Of a DNA stretch of 38,725 nt, positions 32,289 through 38,725 are shown piece after piece. Origin of the DNA: Lachnospiraceae bacterium. GTDB lineage: Bacteria > Bacillota > Clostridia > Lachnospirales > Lachnospiraceae. Under the pieces are notes generated by a model. It was not told the origin of the DNA. It made no database searches and was given only the letters and a program-made list of their open reading frames with translations. The DNA is taken from positions 1 through 38,725 of the forward strand of contig JAFZRZ010000050.1 of assembly GCA_017619635.1 (NCBI GenBank). Reading direction: 5' to 3'. Position 1 is the first letter of the stretch. Every line of letters begins with the position of its first letter. The position numbers and the translations under genes were made by a program.

Positions 32289-34232
32289 CTACCAGTACTT
32301 AACCAGATCAGCCCAGCTGCTGGCTCCTATCACGTCCAGCGCAAACTTAGTATAGTCCAACGAATCTGCCATATCAAGATGCTTATATACCTCGTAAGCA
32401 TACTTGTGTGCACCGTTCGCATGACTCAGTCCTACCGCCAGACCCTGGCTTAACTGGAGTCCGTCATCGGTTTCATGATTGATGATAAGTCCGTTGATGT
32501 GCGGATTCTTCTCACATATATAATATGCATAAGCGATGGCTGCTGCCTGAACAGCCTCACCGGATGTTGAAGTGAAACCAACCTCGCTTATGAACACTTC
32601 TCTTGTGGTCCCGTCATCCTTTAAGAAATTGGAACCGCATATATAATCGGTCACTATATTAACATTCTTCATGCTGACCATCGGCGTATCAACGCTCTGG
32701 GTCGTGTACTTCGCATAGCTTCCGGTATTCCAGAATGCCGCATTGGTAAGCGGAACCGGATATGAATGATATGCCAGATCCCAGTTGATGTTACCCCTGG
32801 TCTTTATGATAGAGTTGAAATCGTCCAGTATATCCCTGCCGTCGTAATCACCGTTATTAAGATTCCTGTTCCAGGTCTGATCGAGCGGCATATATACTTT
32901 CGCGCCGGCATTCACGCTCTTTATCGCATTATAGAATACCCTGAATCCTTTTGCATACTCATCGGCATATGTGTAATGATCGACCGCCGCATAATGATTC
33001 CATTCCTTTGTGGCATTGATCTCATTTGCTATGATCCAGTTGGATATCATGCCGTGTGCACCGGAATATCTCTCTGCAAGGAAGGTTGCTGCTGCTGCCA
33101 TTGCATTTACTCCGGCCGCATCGGAGCCGTTGAACATGTAATACCATGACTGGGAAGCGCTTCTTGCATTGGGATGTATAAGCTCGGGATATGCGCCGTT
33201 ACTGTTATTTAATATGACTGCTGTTGCCTGTATACCCTTCTTTTGAAGTGTTCCGAATACTATATCGAATTCAGCGACTGCCTGTCCGTTAAATGCATAA
33301 GTTTTACCGCCGTAATCATAGTATATAGTGGATTTGTTGGCACTTGTTGTGCCTCCCATGATATATCCGAGCGGTATATTGTAAGCTCCCTGCTTTACCC
33401 CCAGATCATCAAGCTCACTTCCGTGAAGTCTGTTCGGATCAACGATAAGACCCTTCACTGATGAAGTCTTCTTATAAGCATCAACCTTTGCTATGGCTTC
33501 CGGATTGGTGATGTATCTGCTCGTTCCTAGTATCTGGTATCTTCCACCGACCTTTGCGGCAACCACGAACTTCTTAAACAACCTGGTTCCCGCCTGTTTA
33601 TGGTTAAGGTTGGCATACATAACGAACTTTGGATCCGTTTTTTCTATACGATATGTGTCCGCAGGTTCCGATCCTTCCGGTATAGAATTCTCATACGTAT
33701 TGAGAGCAAAAAGATAAAGATCCTCCGAATCGGAATCAGGTATACCTTCCAGTATGCCTTCAACCTTTACTTTTGATGTGTCCTCCTGCATTATGACACA
33801 GTCTTCTATCGTCAGATAATCACAGGTATCACCCGAGATATCTATCTTTTTAAGCCAGCTATCCTCCCATGCCGCTTCAAGACCGTCAACAGCTTTAATT
33901 CGTGCATAAGCCGCTTCCTTTTCCTGCTCGGATATGGAAAATGCGCCTTCATCCACATTTGCTGTTTCCTCAGTCTGTTCAATGACCTCCTCTACATCAC
34001 TGGCTATGCCATCTGCTTTATGAAAAGGTTTAAGTATGGCCAGGATGATTATTGCAAGTACGGCAATAACTCCGACTATAAGGGCTGCTGTTCTTCTGAT
34101 AAGCTGTTTTTCTCGTGCAAGTCTGCTGGCCGATTTTGTTTTTACCAGCTCGATAACCTCTTTATTCTGTTTTAACCTCAAACTCTCCGGGCGTTTTTTA
34201 CGCCTTTTGCGTTTTCTCTTTTCTTCACTCAT
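32289..34232 (-). CDS. Membrane-anchored glycoside-hydrolase-like protein (DUF5722-type)
   Basis: The 647-residue protein begins with a very basic cytoplasmic tail of about 45 residues (SEEKRKRKRRKKRPES), then one transmembrane helix at about 51-68 (ALIVGVIAVLAIIILAIL) and an acidic linker to about 95. A beta-rich domain (to about 240) leads into a TIM-barrel-like part. There, WIIANEINA (Glu about 404) and VFISEVGFTS (Glu about 550) are placed like the acid/base and nucleophile Glu of clan GH-A glycosidases. No CAZy family is recognisable to me; the pattern recalls DUF5722 proteins. It would face the cell exterior. The ATG at 34232 has only a weak ribosome site. It lies between pncB and the amino-acid permease, an odd operon setting. 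Confidence 0.65.
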   Translation of the reverse strand: MSEEKRKRKRRKKRPESLRLKQNKEVIELVKTKSASRLAREKQLIRRTAALIVGVIAVLAIIILAILKPFHKADGIASDVEEVIEQTEETANVDEGAFSISEQEKEAAYARIKAVDGLEAAWEDSWLKKIDISGDTCDYLTIEDCVIMQEDTSKVKVEGILEGIPDSDSEDLYLFALNTYENSIPEGSEPADTYRIEKTDPKFVMYANLNHKQAGTRLFKKFVVAAKVGGRYQILGTSRYITNPEAIAKVDAYKKTSSVKGLIVDPNRLHGSELDDLGVKQGAYNIPLGYIMGGTTSANKSTIYYDYGGKTYAFNGQAVAEFDIVFGTLQKKGIQATAVILNNSNGAYPELIHPNARSASQSWYYMFNGSDAAGVNAMAAAATFLAERYSGAHGMISNWIIANEINATKEWNHYAAVDHYTYADEYAKGFRVFYNAIKSVNAGAKVYMPLDQTWNRNLNNGDYDGRDILDDFNSIIKTRGNINWDLAYHSYPVPLTNAAFWNTGSYAKYTTQSVDTPMVSMKNVNIVTDYICGSNFLKDDGTTREVFISEVGFTSTSGEAVQAAAIAYAYYICEKNPHINGLIINHETDDGLQLSQGLAVGLSHANGAHKYAYEVYKHLDMADSLDYTKFALDVIGASSWADLVKYW

Positions 34233-34262
34233 AAATCCCAAAATTACCGTCTGCTGAGAAAA

Positions 34263-35486
34263 CTACACTCTAAGAGAGTTGTTGCCTGTCTCGTGTTCCA
34301 TTCTCCAATTTATACAACGCATCAGATAGTGCTCATATTCGGGGCTCTTGCACATACCCTTTCCTGCAACATCCGATATCTTTGCAACATCCATACCGTT
34401 GCAGGCTGTTGTCTTCATGACAATGTTCAAAGCCTCGACATCAGTATCATTTGCAATATAAGTACCTATACCGAAGGCAACCTTTGCCTTGCCCTCGAAA
34501 TATCTCTTTATCTTTGTAGCACGCTCGAAATCCAGACTGTCACTAAAAAGAAGTGTCTTTGTCTTGGGATCTATACCGAGCTCTTTGTAATGCTCGATCA
34601 TCTTGTCTCCCCATACAAACGGATCTCCGCTGTCATGTCTTACACCGCTGAAAAGTGTTGCATATGTCAGCTGGAAGTCCTCAAGGAAGCAGTCAGTTGT
34701 GATCGCATCTGTCAAAGCGGTTCCGTTTAATACTCCGTATTCCTTAACCCATGCATCAAGAGCATACCAGTTAGAGAATGCGGGATTGTGCTTATGATTA
34801 CCCTGTCCTACACACATGATCCACTCATGGGCCATGGTTCCGACCGGTGTGATACCGAATTTCTTTGCAAGGTATACATTAGATGTTCCGACAAATGTTG
34901 ATGACGGATATTTGTTTTCATGAAGAGTTTTTACAGCAAGCTCCTGTGCTTCTCCGGAAAGACGTCTTCTCATACCAAACTCAGAAAACGCTCCAAGTTC
35001 GAATTCTCCGTTCTTAAGTCTTTCGACCTTGGCATCAAGTCTCTTTTTAAAGCTTTCCATCAGCTCATCATAGTTGTAAGCCATTCTGAAATACACTTCA
35101 TTTACTATCGCAAGTGTAGGTATCTCATACATGGATGTATTAAGCCATGTTCCTCTTGTCTCGATCGTAAGACCGCAGGGTGCATCTGTTCCGAATGTGA
35201 AATCATCATATCTGGGTTTCCAGAGTCTTAAGAAGTCACAGTATGAACCTCTTATCCATTTGATATTGTGGAGATACTCAAGTTCATCCTCATTAAAACG
35301 AAGATCACAGTACATCTTAATCTGTCTTTTGATCTCCTCGATCATCTCATCAGTAAAGTGCACATCCTCGTTCCTGCACTTAAAAGACCAGGTTGTCTTA
35401 TATTCCGAAAACTGATGATATATTGCCTGTCCCATTGAAAACTTATATGCGTCTGTCTCAAGTAAGCTTACTATTATTGGATTCAT
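34263..35486 (-). CDS. pncB: Nicotinate phosphoribosyltransferase
   Basis: The 407-residue enzyme joins nicotinate and PRPP to nicotinate mononucleotide in NAD salvage. It opens LLETDAYKFSMGQAIYHQF, has STFVGTSNVYLAKKFG and the catalytic-His motif GTMAHEWIMC, then VRHDSGDPF and FSDSLDFERA. The late FGIGTYIAND binds the phosphate. GAAAGGAAG precedes the ATG. A promoter with a perfect inverted repeat over the predicted start site lies directly upstream, which suggests control by NAD or niacin supply. Confidence 0.95.
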   Translation of the reverse strand: MNPIIVSLLETDAYKFSMGQAIYHQFSEYKTTWSFKCRNEDVHFTDEMIEEIKRQIKMYCDLRFNEDELEYLHNIKWIRGSYCDFLRLWKPRYDDFTFGTDAPCGLTIETRGTWLNTSMYEIPTLAIVNEVYFRMAYNYDELMESFKKRLDAKVERLKNGEFELGAFSEFGMRRRLSGEAQELAVKTLHENKYPSSTFVGTSNVYLAKKFGITPVGTMAHEWIMCVGQGNHKHNPAFSNWYALDAWVKEYGVLNGTALTDAITTDCFLEDFQLTYATLFSGVRHDSGDPFVWGDKMIEHYKELGIDPKTKTLLFSDSLDFERATKIKRYFEGKAKVAFGIGTYIANDTDVEALNIVMKTTACNGMDVAKISDVAGKGMCKSPEYEHYLMRCINWRMEHETGNNSLRV

Positions 35487-35510
35487 AATCTCTTCCTTTC
35501 AACACAAAAA

Positions 35511-35539
35511 TACCTTTACATTTTGGCAGTGTAAAGGTA
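35511..35539 (-). promoter_or_regulatory. Perfect inverted repeat (operator or 5' hairpin) of pncB
   Basis: TACCTTTACA (35511-35520) and TGTAAAGGTA (35530-35539) are perfect 10-bp complements with a 9-base spacer. The element abuts the -10 box and covers the expected start site near 35533, the classic place for a repressor. It could also form a hairpin at the very 5' end of the mRNA, followed by TTTTTG, which looks like a terminator. A niacin-responsive repressor of the NiaR type is one possible binder; this is inference. Confidence 0.65.
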
Positions 35540-35569
35540 ATTATAACACGAAACCCCACGGTTCCTCAA
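35540..35569 (-). promoter_or_regulatory. Promoter of pncB
   Basis: Minus strand: -35 TTGAGG (35569-35564), an 18-bp spacer and a perfect -10 TATAAT (35545-35540). It lies between the thioesterase stop codon and the inverted repeat. Confidence 0.65.
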
Positions 35570-35594
35570 TATTGTGATATTTTTTAGAGTCTAT

Positions 35595-36026
35595 TCATGT
35601 AAACTCATAGTCTGTTCTGAAAAATGTATAGCATCCGCAGTCCAAAAGCTTACCGTTATCATCGGTTAGCTCCACATCCACTGTTATGATATGGGAACCG
35701 CCTCTTTTAAGCTTTGCCTCACAGTATATATAAGTAGTCTTGTGGGCAGGCTCTAAAAAATGCAGATTTCCTTCTATGGTCGTTACCGCATATCCCGACA
35801 TGTTTGCCAGCGTTCCCGCTATGGTATCTGCCAGTGAATAAAGGCTTCCTCCGTGCATTGTACCGTAAGGATTTGTTAGCTTTTTTGCAAAAGGCATTCT
35901 TCCCTTTGCATGTTCATTATCAAGTTCAAGGAGTTCTATATCCAGCATACGGATATAATCACTCTGTTCAAGAAAAGCTACTACCGCATTTTTTATATTG
36001 TTATTGTCCACTGTATTGCTACTCAT
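35595..36026 (-). CDS. PaaI-family hotdog-fold thioesterase
   Basis: The 143-residue protein has the hotdog core motif TNPYGTMHGGSLYSLADTIAG, given here in overlapping parts (NPYGTMHGG, LADTIAGTLA), and the later EGNLHFLEPAHK and GCYTFFRTDYEF. PaaI-type enzymes hydrolyse acyl- or aryl-CoA thioesters; the substrate is not known. AAAGGAA lies before the ATG. The first 8 bases overlap the end of the membrane nuclease gene, which indicates coupling. No terminator is seen before the pncB promoter, other than the inverted repeat there. Confidence 0.86.
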   Translation of the reverse strand: MSSNTVDNNNIKNAVVAFLEQSDYIRMLDIELLELDNEHAKGRMPFAKKLTNPYGTMHGGSLYSLADTIAGTLANMSGYAVTTIEGNLHFLEPAHKTTYIYCEAKLKRGGSHIITVDVELTDDNGKLLDCGCYTFFRTDYEFT

Positions 36027-36453
36027 CGTTTCCTTTTGTTATATAATCCCTGTCCCACAGCATAACATTTAATTTCTTTGCCATATCAACTGCAGGCTGT
36101 GTAAAATACTGGTTCGTCATAACGACCCCGACCATTCTGTCATAATAGTCTTTTCCGGCATATACTTCCTGTATCGCTTTTACTCCTATGGGTTTGTCAT
36201 AGCATTTACACTGAAACGCATAACTCACACCATCTTTCTCAGCCAGTATGTCAACTCCGAAATCACCGCTTCCTTTTGTGACTTCAACATCAACAAAACC
36301 CATCTCTGTAAGGATATCGGCACAATAATACTCAAATTCATGCCCCTCCATCTCATCCATATATAACGGTTTTGTATGTCTGTTTTTTATGATAATGACC
36401 GTTATAAGCAGGATAATGACCACTATCAGTAAGATAATAAGGTATTTTAGCAT
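36019..36453 (-). CDS. Membrane-anchored Mrr-like restriction endonuclease domain protein
   Basis: The 144-residue protein has one N-terminal helix (residues about 3-22, LIILLIVVIILLITVIII) and a Mrr-type PD-(D/E)XK nuclease fold. Visible are MEGHEFEYYCADIL, GSGDFGVDILAEKDG with the metal Asp, AFQCKCYDKPIG with the Q-x-K form of the active site, and AIQEVYAGKDYY. No methylase or specificity partner is present, so this is not an ordinary restriction system. It may act on DNA near the membrane, for example on incoming DNA, or serve a non-nuclease role. It begins 6 bases after the response regulator stop codon with no strong ribosome site, so it relies on coupled translation. Confidence 0.82.
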   Translation of the reverse strand: MLKYLIILLIVVIILLITVIIIKNRHTKPLYMDEMEGHEFEYYCADILTEMGFVDVEVTKGSGDFGVDILAEKDGVSYAFQCKCYDKPIGVKAIQEVYAGKDYYDRMVGVVMTNQYFTQPAVDMAKKLNVMLWDRDYITKGNDE

Positions 36454-36459
36454 ATATAT

Positions 36460-37158
36460 TTAACTCTGATGCTCTGTCACATACTTTGTGTAAAGCTCGA
36501 TGAACTCATCTTTTCTTCCGCGGGAGAGCACATGACTTTCACCGTCCGAAAGTATCACGGCACCACCCTGAATACGTTTTATCGCCTGCATATTGACCGC
36601 AAGTCCACGTTTTATCTCTATAAAGTTCTCACCAAACTGATCTATGACTTCGGAAAAGTTCATATGCACACGATTGATCTTACCGTCTTTCATGGTTATC
36701 TTCGTGTAATGCTTCTCACTCTCGATACGGATGACTTTATCCGGTACAAATGCATGCATCTCACCTGTGGCACGAAGCACGACAGGTTTTTTTGCCTCGG
36801 TATTGAGTTTTACCCTGGCTATCGCTTTAACGATATCCAGCTCACTGTAAGGCTTTACCAGATAATCCGCCGCACGCACACGGAATGCATCAACAGCAAA
36901 ATCACGGCTGGAGGTACTGAAGATTATCTCAGTCTCAGGTGTTATCTCTCTTACCTGGCGGGCAATGTCCATACCGTTTTCTTCATTCATATAAATATCC
37001 ATGAAGATACAGTCATATGGCTGAACATTTGTTAAGTTATCCAGAAGCTCTTTACCGCTGGCATAATAATCAATTGTCATATCCTGCGTAAGATCTGCAA
37101 GGGCGAATTCAATTTTAGCCGCATCGGTTCTTTCATCATCACAAATAGCTATGCGCAT
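36460..37158 (-). CDS. LytTR-family response regulator (AgrA/LytR type)
   Basis: The 232-residue protein has a receiver domain (1-115) with the acidic pair Asp7/Asp8, the phosphate acceptor Asp54 (CIFMDIYM) and Lys102 (VKPY). The LytTR DNA-binding domain follows at about 125-229 (IRIESEKHYTKITMKDGK, FIEIKRGLAVNMQAI). GGAGGACG lies before the ATG. It starts directly opposite the sensor kinase gene, and the membrane nuclease and thioesterase genes follow it on the same strand, so it may control them. LytTR regulators bind direct repeats; none was identified with confidence. Confidence 0.92.
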   Translation of the reverse strand: MRIAICDDERTDAAKIEFALADLTQDMTIDYYASGKELLDNLTNVQPYDCIFMDIYMNEENGMDIARQVREITPETEIIFSTSSRDFAVDAFRVRAADYLVKPYSELDIVKAIARVKLNTEAKKPVVLRATGEMHAFVPDKVIRIESEKHYTKITMKDGKINRVHMNFSEVIDQFGENFIEIKRGLAVNMQAIKRIQGGAVILSDGESHVLSRGRKDEFIELYTKYVTEHQS

Positions 37159-37197
37159 ATGCTTGCGTCCTCCAAGTTTTTACGATATGATTTTCCT

Positions 37198-38577
37198 ATG
37201 ACACCTATAAATAATCCGTTTTCAATATCGGAAACGATATTTTACGTTATCGTTAATACCGTTCCGTACATATTGTTTGTAGTTTATACCTTCCGCAATC
37301 ACTTAAGGTTTTCGCGAAAGGTTAATGTTGTTTTCTTTATTATAGCAAATCTTTTGATATGCTCGCTATCTGTTATTCGAATGAGTTTTGATGTCTTTCC
37401 AAGTGCAGCCGGTGATGTACTGATATCATTGTTACAGATAGGTCTGATATTCATCGTCATAAAGGATCATCCCGGAAAACTCATCTTCGTTGTTTTCAGT
37501 CTGACCAACTTCGCAAATATGGCGATAATCATCTCAAAATTCCTTGAAAGCAGATTCTTTCCCAATGAGGCTCTGCTACGTTATCATTTTACATATACCA
37601 TTTTTTTGCTGTTTGTGGAAGTCATAATGTTGCCACTTCTTTATCTTTTTGTTTACAGAGCCGTCTGTCCTGAAGATAATGAAAGCCTTGGTCTCTCATT
37701 GACAGAGCATGCCCAGGAGATATCTCATATGTGGCTTTCACTGTGGCTGATACCCGCCCTGTTTTATATCGTCTGGGTATATCATTTCTACTTTGGAGAA
37801 AAGAGCGCACTTCTTAAAGCCATGGATCCTATTGATACAGGCTATATAGTTTTGGTAGATATAGGGTCTGTACTCATATACCGTACCATCTTAAATCTGG
37901 TTTCAACTCAGGAAAAATATCTTAGACTACAGGCAGAGAATCAGTCCTTCTCCATGAGAGAAGTTCAGTACGACAGCCTGAACAGACAGATAGAAGAAAC
38001 GCGAAGAACAAGACATGATCTTCGTCATCACGTGAATATACTTAAGATAATACGTGAGACTGGAGATATGGAAACTCTCGATGATCTGATCGCAAGATAC
38101 GAGCAGCAGTATTCGATCCAGCCTTTACGTTTCTGTGAAAACGATACCGTCAATTCGATCCTGTTCTACTATTTTAACCGTACGAAAAACTCTGAAGTTG
38201 ATTTTGATGTGATTTGCAACATACCTGAAGAGATATCGATAGACAGGATAGAGCTTTCCGTTCTTTTCGGAAATCTCCTGGAAAATGCTATAGAAGCGAC
38301 AATAAAAAAAGAAACCGGCCGCTTTATACGTGTCCGCAGCAGTTTCTCCGGAGAATGTCTGTCACTTATCATAAGCAACAGTTATGAGATCATGCCTGAA
38401 CAGCACGGAGAAGTCTTCCGTTCAAAGAAGCATTCCGGAAACGGAATAGGGATCGAGTCCGTGAAAAACATTTCTCTACATTATCACGGAACCTCTTCAT
38501 TTACATTCCAGGACGGTATATTTACCGCATCCGTACTTTTATATCCCGATACTACAGACAGCAAAACCGGCAGATAA
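37198..38577 (+). CDS. GHKL-type sensor histidine kinase (AgrC/LytS-like)
   Basis: The protein has about seven hydrophobic helices in the first 245 residues, then a coiled segment and a kinase core. From an upstream ATG at 37159 it is 472 residues; from ATG 37198 it is 459. In the longer numbering the phospho-acceptor is His286 in RTRHDLRHHVNIL, the N box is LFGNLLENAIEA (Asn372/376) and the G box is SGNGIGIESVKNI (about 426-438), as in AgrC-like GHKL kinases that sense peptides or small molecules. Neither start has a visible ribosome site. I list 37198 because it leaves a 39-base gap to the divergent regulator; the other start would touch it. It most likely phosphorylates the LytTR regulator beside it. 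Confidence 0.85.
   Translation: MTPINNPFSISETIFYVIVNTVPYILFVVYTFRNHLRFSRKVNVVFFIIANLLICSLSVIRMSFDVFPSAAGDVLISLLQIGLIFIVIKDHPGKLIFVVFSLTNFANMAIIISKFLESRFFPNEALLRYHFTYTIFLLFVEVIMLPLLYLFVYRAVCPEDNESLGLSLTEHAQEISHMWLSLWLIPALFYIVWVYHFYFGEKSALLKAMDPIDTGYIVLVDIGSVLIYRTILNLVSTQEKYLRLQAENQSFSMREVQYDSLNRQIEETRRTRHDLRHHVNILKIIRETGDMETLDDLIARYEQQYSIQPLRFCENDTVNSILFYYFNRTKNSEVDFDVICNIPEEISIDRIELSVLFGNLLENAIEATIKKETGRFIRVRSSFSGECLSLIISNSYEIMPEQHGEVFRSKKHSGNGIGIESVKNISLHYHGTSSFTFQDGIFTASVLLYPDTTDSKTGR
37233..37254. promoter_or_regulatory. Inverted repeat between the divergent two-component genes
   Basis: AACGATA (37233-37239) and TATCGTT (37248-37254) are 7-bp perfect complements with an 8-base spacer. The element lies in the first codons of the kinase and about 75-95 bases before the regulator start codon, where an autoregulatory site would be expected. 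It may be coincidental. Confidence 0.35.
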
Positions 38578-38587
38578 CTGCCGGTTT
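38564..38587 (+). other. Perfect hairpin over the sensor kinase stop codon
   Basis: AAACCGGCAG and CTGCCGGTTT form a perfect 10-bp stem with an ATAA loop that contains part of the TAA stop codon. There is no T run after it, so it is more likely an mRNA 3'-end stabiliser or part of a tandem terminator than a terminator by itself. Confidence 0.55.
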
Positions 38588-38601
38588 CAGAGTGTAGACA
38601 A

Positions 38602-38629
38602 AGTCCACGGCGAAAGTCGTGGATTTTTC
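38602..38629 (+). terminator. Terminator of the sensor kinase gene
   Basis: TCCACG pairs with CGTGGA (38604-38609 and 38618-38623) around an 8-base loop and runs directly into TTTTT. It lies 25 bases after the stop codon. Confidence 0.7.
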
Positions 38630-38634
38630 CATGT

Positions 38635-38680
38635 AAAAGTGCCGTAAAGCCTTTATTTACCTGGGGTTGAGGCACTTTTT
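38635..38680. other. Second inverted repeat after the sensor kinase
   Basis: AAAAGTGCC (38635-38643) and GGCACTTTT pair around a loop of about 27 bases that itself contains GTAAA/TTTAC. T runs lie at the 3' side on both strands, so it could terminate transcription from either direction. It sits directly before a likely promoter. Confidence 0.45.
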
Positions 38681-38682
38681 CT

Positions 38683-38692
38683 GGTATAATAG
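38683..38692 (+). promoter_or_regulatory. Extended -10 promoter at the right edge
   Basis: TGGTATAAT is a consensus extended -10 box for a plus-strand gene. GAGGAG follows at 38706-38711 and ATGAACGCCTTA begins at 38714, but the distance from ribosome site to that ATG is only 2 bases, so the true start may lie beyond the window. Only four codons are visible and no product can be named. Confidence 0.5.
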
Positions 38693-38725
38693 AAGTATCA
38701 AAATCGAGGAGCGATGAACGCCTTA

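Noticed and set aside
36019..36453. Restriction-modification system
   Set aside because: The Mrr-like protein has a membrane helix and no methylase or specificity gene beside it.
36469..37035. Plus-strand open frame of 188 codons opposite the response regulator
   Set aside because: It is antisense to a clear LytTR regulator, rich in His, Cys and Tyr in no pattern, and has no ribosome site.

Overview
The window reads as chromosomal DNA of an anaerobic, fibre-degrading Firmicute, most likely a Lachnospiraceae member related to Butyrivibrio/Pseudobutyrivibrio. This is inferred from gene families and signals: a domain-swapped GH3 enzyme, a GH120-like beta-helix enzyme, a radical-SAM ribonucleotide-reductase-activase-like protein, an orphan MsmX/UgpC-type ATPase, strong AGGAGG ribosome sites and TTGACA/TATAAT promoters. 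No phage, insertion sequence, CRISPR array, tRNA or rRNA was seen. Nearly all genes lie on the minus strand.

Layout. (1) 1-4700: a GH3 glycosidase, the SRP RNA with its own promoter, tadA, and a divergent radical-SAM activase. (2) 4701-13881: an eight-gene minus-strand carbohydrate cluster, transcribed in the order Gfo/Idh oxidoreductase, Fe-S aldo/keto reductase, TIM-barrel sugar isomerase, FMN hydroxy-acid dehydrogenase, GH120-like beta-helix xylosidase, Fe-alcohol dehydrogenase, AraC regulator, NAD-epimerase. (3) 14021-20323: a CdaR-like regulator, a CapA lipoprotein, an MsmX/UgpC ABC ATPase, a membrane diguanylate cyclase and a YesL/DUF624 membrane protein, mostly with their own terminators. 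(4) 20362-26082: an aromatic amino-acid operon in the order pheA-aroC-aroQ-aroA-tyrA-aroF. (5) 26099-29503: metG-GNAT and degV. (6) 29588-35569: a polar amino-acid ABC transporter split into a separately promoted binding protein and a permease/ATPase pair that follows pncB and a membrane-anchored glycosidase-like protein. (7) 35595-38725: a LytTR response regulator, a membrane Mrr-like nuclease and a hotdog thioesterase in one tight run, with a divergent GHKL sensor kinase.

The strongest unusual signal is in front of pheA. A 38-codon ORF (26082-25966, minus) has 13 aromatic codons (7 Phe, 5 Tyr, 1 Trp). It is followed by an intrinsic terminator and by three RNA segments that can form mutually exclusive helices. 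This is the architecture of a ribosome-mediated phe/tyr transcription attenuator, in a lineage where T-box control of amino-acid genes is the better known solution. If correct, charged tRNA-Phe and tRNA-Tyr would set transcription of the whole pheA-aroC-aroQ-aroA-tyrA-aroF run.

Other points worth a look: a perfect 10-bp inverted repeat across the predicted pncB start site; the GH120-like enzyme embedded among oxidoreductases; the break in the usual tadA-SRP RNA-dnaX order; and a two-component pair whose genes start back to back on opposite strands. All coordinates and pairings were read by eye. No similarity search or folding program was run, so family names rest on motifs.
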